This document shows, piece after piece, positions 34,342 through 41,808 of a DNA stretch of 41,808 nucleotides. Numbering within the stretch: the stretch's first letter is position 1; each line of letters begins with the position of its first letter. This stretch comes from Neisseria sicca 4320. GTDB lineage: Bacteria > Pseudomonadota > Gammaproteobacteria > Burkholderiales > Neisseriaceae. Made by a program: the position numbers and the translations under genes. The stretch lies in the NCBI RefSeq assembly GCF_000193735.1, contig NZ_AEPF01000052.1, forward strand, positions 1 to 41,808. Direction: 5' to 3'. The notes under the pieces are model-generated. The model saw only the letters and a list, made by a program, of their open reading frames with translations, had not been told where the DNA came from and ran no database searches.

Positions 34342-34617
34342 TCAGCGTTTTTTCTTGGCGTTTTTCTTTTCGGCGGCGGCAAGGCGCATGGCGACGAATT
34401 CGACCATCAGCTCTTTTTTCGTCCAGAAGAAGTTTTTCATTTTTTCCAGAGAATAGATTTTGCGCACCATCATGGGCAGGCCGGCATGGATGATGGCGGC
34501 GACTTCGCCGTTGCGGGTTTCGTCCGCCATGGCGGTTTTGAGGTCGGTTTGGTTGGCGGCGAGGTAGTCGCCGATTTGTTTTTGAACGCTGGCGCTGATT
34601 TCAAATTGCTTAATCAT
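34342..34617 (-). CDS. Conserved small cytoplasmic protein, function unknown
   Basis: The 91-residue product (MIKQFEISASVQKQIGDYLA at the start) is helical, with no signal or membrane segment, and has a very basic C-terminus (AAAEKKNAKKKR). The ATG at 34617 follows GGAAAG at proper distance; the longer frame from 34659 adds nothing sensible. I do not recognise a family. The basic tail could bind nucleic acid, but this is only a guess. The DUS pair at 34281 lies past its stop. Confidence 0.65.
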   Translation of the reverse strand: MIKQFEISASVQKQIGDYLAANQTDLKTAMADETRNGEVAAIIHAGLPMMVRKIYSLEKMKNFFWTKKELMVEFVAMRLAAAEKKNAKKKR

Positions 34618-34838
34618 GTTTTCTTTCCGTTTTGTGTTTGTCCTGCGGGGGCTGGGCATATTAGTTTAATTACATATGCATTTTAACAAAATTTAATCTT
34701 ATTGCATATAAACAGTATGAAATCATGATGTGATTTATCATTTTTCGGGCGTAAAACAGACAGTCGTTGACATAAAGAAAACAGCCGCTGCGGTTTGGCG
34801 GGTAAAATATGCGTTTTCGAGCGTGAGGTCGTCTGAAA

Positions 34839-35264
34839 ATGTATTTGTGGTTTAAACTATTTCATGTGTTTTTGGTCATTTCGTGGTTCGCCGGGCTGTT
34901 TTACCTGCCGCGGATTTTTGTGAATTTGGCGCAGGTCGAAGCGGCGGAGCAGCCGGTGGAATATGAGCGGCTCTCGGCAATGTCGCGGCGGCTGTATAAG
35001 TTTATGTCGCCGTTGGGCTTCGGGACGCTGGTGTTCGGCATTTTGATTCCGTTTGTTACGGGGTGGTGGGGGCAGGGCTGGCTGCATGTGAAGCTGTTGA
35101 TGGGTCTGCTGCTTTTGGCTTATCAATTTTATTGCGGCGCGCTGCTTCGCGGTTTTGAGGAAAAACGCAATACGCATTCGCACAAGTGGTACAGGGTGTT
35201 TAACGAAGTGCCTGTATTGATGATGGTCGTCGCTTTGTATATGGTGGTGTTCAAACCGTTTTGA
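34839..35264 (+). CDS. hemJ: Protoporphyrinogen IX oxidase HemJ
   Basis: HemJ oxidises protoporphyrinogen IX to protoporphyrin IX in haem synthesis and sits in the inner membrane. The 141-residue product has four membrane segments, the conserved His9 in KLFHVFLVISWF, and LHVKLLMGLLLL in the third segment, matching the HemJ (UPF0093) family. A DUS ends directly at the start codon (34826-34838), and the ribosome-binding GAGG lies inside or beside that DUS, an unusual arrangement. A second DUS follows the gene. Confidence 0.88.
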   Translation: MYLWFKLFHVFLVISWFAGLFYLPRIFVNLAQVEAAEQPVEYERLSAMSRRLYKFMSPLGFGTLVFGILIPFVTGWWGQGWLHVKLLMGLLLLAYQFYCGALLRGFEEKRNTHSHKWYRVFNEVPVLMMVVALYMVVFKPF

Positions 35265-35327
35265 TGCGTTTGCAAAACTGGCAAAACCTGTTTTCAGACG
35301 ACCTTCTTTTATATTGGAATCAAACAG

Positions 35328-35792
35328 ATGACTATTGAAATCGAACGCCGCTTCCTGTTGAAAAACGATGACTGGAAGCGCGAAGCCTCTGCGCCGCAGG
35401 TGTTGCAACAGGGCTATTTGAGTGTGGAAAAAGAGCGCACCATCCGCGTGCGCATTATTGACGACAAGGCTTGGCTGACTTTGAAAGGCTATATTTCGGA
35501 TGTCAGCCGCAGCGAGTTTGAATACGAAATTCCTTTGGCGCACGCGCAGCAGATGATGGAGACGATGTGTCCGTTTAAGATGGAAAAACACCGTTATCGG
35601 GTGGAGTTTAAGGGCTTTGTGTTTGAAATCGACGAGTATTTCGGCGACAACGCGCCTTTGGTGGTGGCGGAACTTGAGCTGCCTGCGGAAGATACGCCCT
35701 TTGAAAAACCGGACTGGCTGGGCGCGGAGATTACGTCGGAAGGAAAATTTACCAATGCGTATTTGAGCAAACATCCTTATTCGACTTGGTAG
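35328..35792 (+). CDS. CYTH-domain protein (triphosphate hydrolase type)
   Basis: The 154-residue protein is a single CYTH domain. It opens with the diagnostic IEIERRFLL and continues with alternating charged strands (TIRVRIIDDKAWLTLKG, EFEYEIP, HRYRVEFKG, FEIDEYFGD). CYTH proteins of this size usually hydrolyse inorganic triphosphate or related organic triphosphates. It lies 63 bases after hemJ and may be cotranscribed. It is not likely to be an adenylate cyclase, but sequence alone does not settle it. Confidence 0.88.
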   Translation: MTIEIERRFLLKNDDWKREASAPQVLQQGYLSVEKERTIRVRIIDDKAWLTLKGYISDVSRSEFEYEIPLAHAQQMMETMCPFKMEKHRYRVEFKGFVFEIDEYFGDNAPLVVAELELPAEDTPFEKPDWLGAEITSEGKFTNAYLSKHPYSTW

Positions 35793-35969
35793 GCGGGTTT
35801 GGGAATAACGGCACGCCGCTGATACTGGTCGCGGATTGTAGCGTCTTTGCCCACAAGGAAACGGTTGGGTTGATTGTCCAAATTAGGATTTGATCGGCAG
35901 ATTCGCGGGCGAAGCCTGCGCTACGGCTGGTTTAATTTAATTCACTGTATCGGCTTGTTTAAGAATCAC

Positions 35970-36006
35970 AAAGGTCGTCTGAAAACGTGTCTTCAGACGA
36001 CCTTTT
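35970..36006 (-). terminator. Inverted DUS pair after mltA
   Basis: AGGTCGTCTGAAA and its complement face each other over a short loop 17 bases past the mltA stop on the minus strand. Confidence 0.75.
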
Positions 36007-36022
36007 GACTTTTTAGCCGATT

Positions 36023-37346
36023 TTAAGGTTGGTAGCCGGGTTTCATGCCGTTGGGCAGGAGTTGCCAGACGTAGCCTGTGGTTTTCATTTTGCCGGCGAC
36101 TTCGCCTGCTTCGTCGCCATAGCCCCAGAAGTAGTCGACGCGGACGGCGCCTTTAATCGCGCTGCCTGTGTCTTGCGCCATGATGAGGCGGTTGAGGGCT
36201 TTTTTGGTGGTCGGATGGGCGGTGGCGACAAACAGCGGCGCGCCTAAGGTAATGTAGTGGCGGTCGATGGCACCTGCGTATTCACCCAAGAGCGGTGTGC
36301 CCAATGCGCCGACCGGTCCGGCTTCGCTGCTGCCGGTCAGTTCGCGGAAGAAGATGTAGCTGGGGTTTTGTCCCAAGACTTCGGCGAGGCGGCCGGGGTT
36401 TTTGCTTCATGTAGGCTTTGATGCCCTGCATGCTGGTTTGTGCGAGGGGGAGGTAGCCTTTGTCTGCCATGTAGCGTCCGATGGAGACGTAGGGGTGTTC
36501 GTTTTTATCGGCGAATCCGACGCGGATGTATTTGCCGGACGGGGTTTTCAGACGACCTGAACCTTGGATGTGCATGAAGAAGAGTTCGACGGGGTCTTCT
36601 GCGTAACCGAGGATGGGGGCTTTGCCGTTGAGCGCGCCGCCATTGATTTGGTTGCGGGTGTAATAAGGAACGAAGCGGCTGCCTTCAAATCTGCCTTTGA
36701 GGGCGGTGCTGCGGGCGGTAATGGGGAATTGGGACAGGTCGGCGGTATGTGTGCCGCTGTTGTCGATGACGCCGCTGTTGGCACCGGTTTGGCGGATGCG
36801 GACGGTGGCTTTGCTGCCCCTCAAATTGGCAGAAAGTGGGACGGAAACGAAGTCGTTGGGGATGCCGTAGATGGGGAAGCGGGCTTTGCTTGTGGCTTTG
36901 TCATCGCCGAGCAGGACGGGTTCGTAGTAGCCGGTGATGGTACCGGCGGGGTTGCCGTTGTTGCTGACCTGCCAAGGGGTGAAATAGCGTTCGAAGAAAT
37001 GCTTGGCTTGGAAATGGTGGACGGGCGTCTGCATGGCTTGGGCGCACACGTCTTGCCAGCCTGCGCGGTTTTTGAGTTTTTCGCAGCCTAAGCGGAAGGA
37101 TTGGAGGCTTTTGGTGAAGTGTTGGGTGCTCCAGTGCGGCAGTTCTGGGTGAGACACGACGGTGTAGGTCGCGCCACCGCCGCTGACGGTGGTGCCGACG
37201 GGGTCGGGCGTGCCGGTCGGGCGGTCCGGACCTTTGATGGTAATCGTATCGGTTTCGGGGAGTTTTTTGATGCGTTTGCTCGGGCAGGCGGAGAGGATGG
37301 CTGCGGCGATGGTGAGGAGTGTGATGCGGTATAGGTGTTTTTTCAT
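36023..37346 (-). pseudogene. mltA: Membrane-bound lytic murein transglycosylase A, frameshifted
   Basis: The restored protein is 440 residues. It has a signal with lipobox ILSACPSK, the MltA domain (GTITGYYEPVLLG, then APILGYAEDPVELFFMHIQGSG) and the C-terminal 3D domain with its Asp-rich VDYFWGYGDEAGE and TGSAIKGAVR. It cleaves peptidoglycan with 1,6-anhydro-muramic acid formation, at the outer membrane. The frame breaks at a run of five A in the coding strand (T5 at 36399-36403): with four A it would read YMKQNPGRLAEVLGQNPSYIFF. As written the protein loses the catalytic 3D domain. The span is 3n+1 bases. Confidence 0.92.
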
Positions 37347-37852
37347 AATGTTGTCTTAAAGGTCGTCTGAAATCGGGTGGATGGGAACGTGGTTTGCAGA
37401 CGGGATATTGGTTCGTTTATTCAAGAGCTTGGGATTCTAACACAGTTTTTCCGCCTGCTTCGGCTCAAGGCGTGAGGTCGTCTGAACGCGGATGGGGCGG
37501 GTTTTCAGACGACTTTGTGTGTTGTGGCAGATATTGTTTAAGGACGGGAATATATTTTGACTGCCGTATCGGCTGTTGGGAGACGCGCTGTTTGCGGAAA
37601 ACCGGTATGTTTGTCCGATACTTTCGTCATTTCCTTGTTAATATTCGTAACTGTGTTTATTACTTAAAAATAAAAATTATTTGCATTTGTTTAATTATCG
37701 GTTTATAAATATTTAGGCATAAGGTCGTCTGAATTTTATTGGAGAGGATTTATTGCAGCCGAATAGAATAGATAAGGCGGCGGGCGAAACGGATTGGGTA
37801 AAAGAATAAATGGTTTAGTTTTGGATATTAAGTTTTAAGGTTTGTTTTATAT
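37347..37852. other. Divergent spacer between mltA and efeU
   Basis: DUS copies lie at about 37360, 37473, 37502 (inverted) and 37722. The stretch 37667-37690 (AAATAAAAATTATTTGCATTTG) is AT-rich and could hold a Fur site for efeU, which I could not confirm. No gene is evident. Confidence 0.45.
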
Positions 37853-38689
37853 ATGTTGATTGCTTTTTTGATTATGTTGCGCGAGGGTATCGAGGCGGCT
37901 TTGATCGTCGGTATCGTCGCGGGTTTTTTGAAACAGTCGGGACATTCGCGGCTGATGCCTAAGGTGTGGCTGGGCGTGGCTTTGGCTGCGCTGATGTGTT
38001 TGGGCATCGGATACGGCATCCATTCGGCAACGGGCGAGATTCCGCAGAAAGAACAGGAATTTGTGGTCGGCGTTATCGGTTTGGTGGCGGTGGCGATGCT
38101 GACTTATATGATTTTATGGATGAAAAAAGCCGCCCGTTCGATGAAGCAGCAGCTTCAGGATTCGGTTCAGACCGCCTTAAACCGCGGCAACGGCCAAGGT
38201 TGGGCTTTGGTCGGCATGGCGTTTCTGGCTGTGGCGCGCGAGGGGCTGGAGAGCGTGTTTTTCCTCTTGGCGGTGTTTCAGCAGAGTCCGACTTGGTCTA
38301 TGCCCGTCGGCGCGGTATTGGGGCTACTGGCCGCAGTGGTCATCGGCGCGCTGATTTATCAAGGCGGTATGCGTCTGAATCTAGCGAAGTTTTTCCGCTG
38401 GACGGGCGCGTTTTTGATTGTGGTCGCCGCCGGTTTGGTGGCTGGTTCGCTGCGCGCGCTGCATGAAGCGGGCGTGTGGAACCACCTGCAAGAGGTGGTG
38501 TTTGATTCTTCCAAATACCTGCATGAAGACAGCCCGCTGGGTGTGCTGCTCGGCGGCTTCTTCGGCTATACAGACCACCCGACGCAGGGCGAGGTGCTGG
38601 CGTGGCTGCTGTATTTGGTTCCGGTCATGATTTGGTTTCTGCACGGCAGCAGGCCCGCCGCGGTGCAGAGGTCGTCTGAAAGCCATTAG
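37853..38689 (+). CDS. efeU: Ferrous iron permease EfeU (FTR1 family)
   Basis: The 278-residue inner membrane protein has seven membrane segments and both REGxE iron-binding motifs: LREGIEA at residues 9-15 and AREGLES near residue 125. It imports iron together with EfeO and EfeB. Its last residues (RSSESH) are encoded by an AGGTCGTCTGAAA DUS running into the stop. The ribosome-binding site is weak. EfeO follows 54 bases later, so the two are an operon. Confidence 0.95.
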   Translation: MLIAFLIMLREGIEAALIVGIVAGFLKQSGHSRLMPKVWLGVALAALMCLGIGYGIHSATGEIPQKEQEFVVGVIGLVAVAMLTYMILWMKKAARSMKQQLQDSVQTALNRGNGQGWALVGMAFLAVAREGLESVFFLLAVFQQSPTWSMPVGAVLGLLAAVVIGALIYQGGMRLNLAKFFRWTGAFLIVVAAGLVAGSLRALHEAGVWNHLQEVVFDSSKYLHEDSPLGVLLGGFFGYTDHPTQGEVLAWLLYLVPVMIWFLHGSRPAAVQRSSESH

Positions 38690-38743
38690 TGGCGCTTAAA
38701 AATTCCGTATCTCATTCTTATCAACATGCCAAAGAGGTTTGAA

Positions 38744-39907
38744 ATGAAAAAACTCAATATAACTGCTTTATCCGTGATGCTGGCTTTGGGTCTGACCGCG
38801 TGTCAGCCGCCCGAAGCGGAAAAATCCGCACCTGCCGCGTCAGGTGCATCAAGCGCGAATGCCGGCGGCGCCGTCAACGTCGGCGTGAACGACACCGCCT
38901 GCGAACCGATGGAACTGACCGTACCGAGCGGACAAGTCGTGTTCAACATCAAAAACAACAGCGGCCGCAAGCTGGAATGGGAAATCCTCAAAGGCGTGAT
39001 GGTGGTCGACGAACGCGAAAACATCGCCCCCGGACTTTCCGACAAAATGACCGTTACCCTGCTGCCGGGCGAATACGAAATGACCTGCGGCCTTTTGACC
39101 AACCCGCGCGGCAAGCTGGTGGTAACCGACAGCGGCTTTAAAGACACCGGCAACGAAGCCGATTTGGAAAAACTCGCCAAGCCGCTTGCCGACTATAAAG
39201 TGTACGTCCAAGGTGAAGCCAAAGAGCTGGTTGCCAAAACCAAAGCCTTCACCGACGCCGTCAAAGCGGGCGACATCGAAAAAGCCAAATCCCTGTTTGC
39301 CGCCACCCGCACCCACTACGAACGCATCGAGCCGATTGCCGAACTCTTCAACGAACTCGACCCCGCCATCGACGCGCGTGAAGACGACTTCAAAGACAAA
39401 ACCGAAGACGCGGCCTTCACCGGCTTCCACCGCATCGAACACGCCCTGTGGGTCAAAAAAGACGTCTCCGGCGTGAAAGACATTGCCGACAAACTCATGA
39501 AAGACGTTGAAGCCCTGCAAAAAGAAATCGACGCCCTCTCCTTCCCGCCAAACAAAGTCGTCGGCGGAGCGGCAGTGTTGATTGAAGAAGTTGCCGGCAG
39601 CAAAATCAGCGGCGAAGAAGACCGTTACAGCCACACCGACTTGAGCGACTTCCAAGCCAACATCGAAGGCGCGCAAAAAATCGTCGAACTCTTCCGTCCG
39701 ATGATTGCCGAGAAAAACAAAGCCCTGCTCGAGAAAGTCGATGCCAACTTCAAACAAGTGATCGACATCCTCGCCAAATACAAAACCAAAGACGGCTTTG
39801 AAACCTACGACAAACTCAGCGACGCAGACCGCAAAACCCTTCAGGCACCGATTAACGCCCTTGCCGAAGACCTGAGCCAACTGCGCGGCACACTGGGTCT
39901 CAAATAA
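38744..39907 (+). CDS. efeO: EfeO, cupredoxin-M75 protein, lipoprotein form
   Basis: The 387-residue protein has an N-terminal cupredoxin domain (about 45-130; Cys53, and Met113-Cys115 in YEMTCGLL) and a C-terminal M75 imelysin-like domain with the metal motif HRIEH at 229-233. EfeO captures iron or haem in the periplasm for EfeU. Here the signal sequence carries a lipobox (GLTACQ, Cys20), so it should be lipid-anchored, unlike E. coli EfeO. I chose the ATG at 38744, with AAAGAGG upstream. EfeB follows after 541 bases of repeats. Confidence 0.94.
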   Translation: MKKLNITALSVMLALGLTACQPPEAEKSAPAASGASSANAGGAVNVGVNDTACEPMELTVPSGQVVFNIKNNSGRKLEWEILKGVMVVDERENIAPGLSDKMTVTLLPGEYEMTCGLLTNPRGKLVVTDSGFKDTGNEADLEKLAKPLADYKVYVQGEAKELVAKTKAFTDAVKAGDIEKAKSLFAATRTHYERIEPIAELFNELDPAIDAREDDFKDKTEDAAFTGFHRIEHALWVKKDVSGVKDIADKLMKDVEALQKEIDALSFPPNKVVGGAAVLIEEVAGSKISGEEDRYSHTDLSDFQANIEGAQKIVELFRPMIAEKNKALLEKVDANFKQVIDILAKYKTKDGFETYDKLSDADRKTLQAPINALAEDLSQLRGTLGLK

Positions 39908-40448
39908 ACCAGACCCGCCCGTTTCAGACGACCTTTTGCCATTCAAGGGGTCGTCTGAAAACCTATCGCTGATACCCTCTCCCACGAAAGGGAACTGTTG
40001 TAGCGTGGGCTTTGCCCACGAAAACCCAAAGCCTTACAGCCCTGTAGGTCGGATACTTGTATCCGACAAAGCATAAACCGCGACACACCTTGCCGTCATG
40101 CCAAACGTCGGATTCAAGAATCCGACCTACATTCAGCAATCGTAGGTTGGGTCGAGACCCAACAAAACCTCTTCATTCCAACGTTTTGTCAGGTTTACCA
40201 ACCCAACCTAACCCTGCCGTCAGCCCGTAACGTAGGCTTTGCCCACAAAAAAACTAAAACCGCGGCACACCTTGCCGCCATACCAAAATACATTCAGGAA
40301 TCGTACATTGCTTACCGTGTATCGGATTGACCGACAATTCAAAGTTTTCAGACGACCTTAAACGTCGTCTGAACATTCGACATAGCAAACTGTAAACGCA
40401 ACACCCGCGTACCTACCGCAGCCCGAATCCCCCGCAAAGGACTCCGCC
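39908..40448. repeat. EfeO-efeB spacer with four short hairpin repeats
   Basis: Four perfect palindromes stand in a row: CGTGGGC-TTT-GCCCACG (40004-40020), GTCGGATAC-TT-GTATCCGAC (40048-40067), GTCGGATTC-AA-GAATCCGAC (40107-40126) and GTTGGGTC-GA-GACCCAAC (40146-40163). DUS copies flank them near 39924, 39950, 40347 and 40364. The second and third share the GTCGGAT arm. No gene is seen. The spacer probably gives efeB its own promoter. Confidence 0.7.
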
Positions 40449-41720
40449 ATGAGCCAAGACAACAACCCACAACCCGCCCAACCGACCAAACGCACCCTGT
40501 TCAAAACCGTCCTCGCCGCAGGCGCAGCCGGCGCGGCAGGCTGGTTTGCCGGCAAACAACAAGGCGAAACCGCCGCCGAGACCCGCCACAACGAACACTC
40601 CCCGCAAGCCTACCCCTGCTACGGCGCCCACCAGGCCGGCATCACCACCCCGCACCAACTCTTCGGCATCATGTGCGCCTTCGATGTCACCGCCAAAGAC
40701 CCCAAACAACTCGAAAACCTCTTCCGCACCCTCACCGCCCGCATCGAATTCCTCACCCAAGGCGGCGAATACCAAGACGGCGACGAAAAACTCCCCCCCG
40801 CAGGCAGCGGCCTGCTCGGCAAAACATTCCGCCCCGACGGCCTCACCATCACCGTCGGCGTCGGCAGCAGCCTCTTTGACGACCGCTTCGGACTCAAAGA
40901 CAAAAAACCCCGCCACCTCCAAGAAATGCGCGACTTTCCCAACGACCGCCTCCAAAAATCATGGTGCGACGGCGACCTCAGCCTCCAAATCTGCGCCTTC
41001 ACCCCCGAAACCTGCCAGGCCGCCCTGCGCGACATCATCAAAAACACCGCCCAAACCGCCGTCATCCGCTGGAGCATAGACGGCTGGCTGCCCAAAGCCG
41101 AACCCGGCGCCATCGCCGCCCGCAACCTCTTAGGCTTCCGCGACGGCTCCGGCAACCCCGACGTATCCGATCCCAAAATTGCCGACCAAGTCCTCTGGAC
41201 AGGCATCGCCGCCAACAGCCAAGACGAACCCGCCTGGGCGAAAAACGGCAGCTACCAAGCCGTCCGCCTCATCCGCCACTTCGTCGAATTCTGGGATAGA
41301 ACCCCCTTGCAGGAACAAACCGAAATCTTCGGCCGACGCAAATACAGCGGTGCCCCCATGGACGGCAAAAAAGAGGGCGACACCGCCGACTTCGCCAAAG
41401 ACCCCGACGGCAAAACCACCCCCAAAGACAGCCACATGAGGCTCGCCAACCCGCGCGACCCCGAGTTCATGAAAAAACACCTGCTCTACCGCCGCACCTT
41501 CAACTACTCCCGCGGCCTCGCCGCCAACGGCCAGCTCGACGTCGGCTTGGTGTTCATCTGCTACCAAGCCAACCTCGCCGACGGCTTCATCTTCGTCCAA
41601 AACCTGCTCAACGGCGAACCGCTGGAAGAATACATCAGCCCCTTCGGCGGCGGCTATTTCTTCATCCTCCCCGGTGTAGAAAAAGGCGGCTTCCTCGCCC
41701 AAACCCTGCTCAGCGCGTGA
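40449..41720 (+). CDS. efeB: EfeB, Dyp-type haem peroxidase
   Basis: The 423-residue protein is the peroxidase partner of EfeUO and is thought to aid iron release or oxidation in the periplasm. The GxxDG motif reads GFRDGSGNP, and the proximal haem ligand is probably the His in DSHMRLANPRDPE. The N-terminus (TKRTLFKTVLAAGAAGAAGW) looks like a Tat signal but has Lys-Arg in place of the twin arginines. AAGGA lies before the ATG. Its distance from efeO suggests separate transcription. A DUS follows the stop. Confidence 0.95.
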   Translation: MSQDNNPQPAQPTKRTLFKTVLAAGAAGAAGWFAGKQQGETAAETRHNEHSPQAYPCYGAHQAGITTPHQLFGIMCAFDVTAKDPKQLENLFRTLTARIEFLTQGGEYQDGDEKLPPAGSGLLGKTFRPDGLTITVGVGSSLFDDRFGLKDKKPRHLQEMRDFPNDRLQKSWCDGDLSLQICAFTPETCQAALRDIIKNTAQTAVIRWSIDGWLPKAEPGAIAARNLLGFRDGSGNPDVSDPKIADQVLWTGIAANSQDEPAWAKNGSYQAVRLIRHFVEFWDRTPLQEQTEIFGRRKYSGAPMDGKKEGDTADFAKDPDGKTTPKDSHMRLANPRDPEFMKKHLLYRRTFNYSRGLAANGQLDVGLVFICYQANLADGFIFVQNLLNGEPLEEYISPFGGGYFFILPGVEKGGFLAQTLLSA

Positions 41721-41725
41721 ATACA

Positions 41726-41795
41726 GGTCGTCTGAAATCTGACGGCGCATAGGCTCTATCCGTCAAACTCTCCCTGAAAAAGGTCGTCTGAAAAG
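41726..41795. repeat. Two direct DUS after efeB
   Basis: AGGTCGTCTGAAA begins at about 41726 and again at about 41781, in the same orientation, so they form no hairpin. Nothing else is recognisable in the last 88 bases. Confidence 0.7.
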
Positions 41796-41808
41796 CAGAA
41801 TCCGGTAT

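Noticed and set aside
34857..35774. 305-codon minus-strand frame opposite hemJ and the CYTH gene
   Set aside because: It spans two well-supported genes and the spacer between them, with His/Arg-rich antisense composition and no recognisable domain.

Overview
The window looks like a chromosomal segment of a commensal Neisseria of the mucosa/sicca/macacae group. The evidence is about 50 copies (counted by eye) of the DNA uptake sequence dialect AGGTCGTCTGAAA, many as inverted pairs acting as terminators, together with four Correia repeat-enclosed elements and typical neisserial genes. The species assignment rests on my recall of published DUS dialects, not on a search.

Layout. 0-8 kb: gap, lpxC, ggt, gnd and a D-2-hydroxyacid dehydrogenase, separated by AT-rich spacers unusually rich in DnaA-box sequences (11 exact TTATCCACA between 210 and 8586, none noticed later) and one 180-bp MITE-like element. 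8-9.6 kb: a DUF2061 protein, a small exported protein and an FKBP prolyl isomerase. 9.7-17.1 kb: a peptide-secretion island with a divergent TolC-type outer membrane gene, four double-glycine-leader peptide genes of very different core types, five or six tiny membrane proteins (candidate immunity proteins, two clearly paralogous), an HlyD-type adaptor and a C39 peptidase/ABC exporter that is frameshifted. 17.2-20.3 kb: gltX, preceded by a 289-bp duplicate of its own 5' end and an inserted Fur-linked metal-chelate binding protein gene. 20.6-27.6 kb: a frameshifted M16 peptidase-like gene, an ABC exporter, a 42-residue lipoprotein, a DUF3579-GNAT fusion and rmuC. 27.6-29.3 kb: a gene-poor stretch holding a tandem dyad operator and three paralogous 34-35-residue peptide genes, one separated by a Correia element; I recognise no described family here. 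29.3-33.8 kb: an orphan FbpC-like ATPase, a DUF4743/NUDIX hydrolase, a beta carbonic anhydrase and nadD-rsfS-rlmH. 33.8-37.3 kb: initiator tRNA-Met, a conserved small protein, hemJ, a CYTH protein and frameshifted mltA. 37.8-41.7 kb: the EfeUOB iron uptake genes.

How the genes fit together. Three parts relate to iron: the inserted binding protein, the FbpC-like ATPase and efeUOB. The 9.7-17.1 kb island is a complete set of parts for type I export of double-glycine peptides, although the exporter reading frame is broken in this sequence. Three long genes (C39-ABC exporter, M16, mltA) each carry one extra A in a coding-strand A-run, so either the assembly has systematic homopolymer errors or the strain carries several fresh frameshifts.
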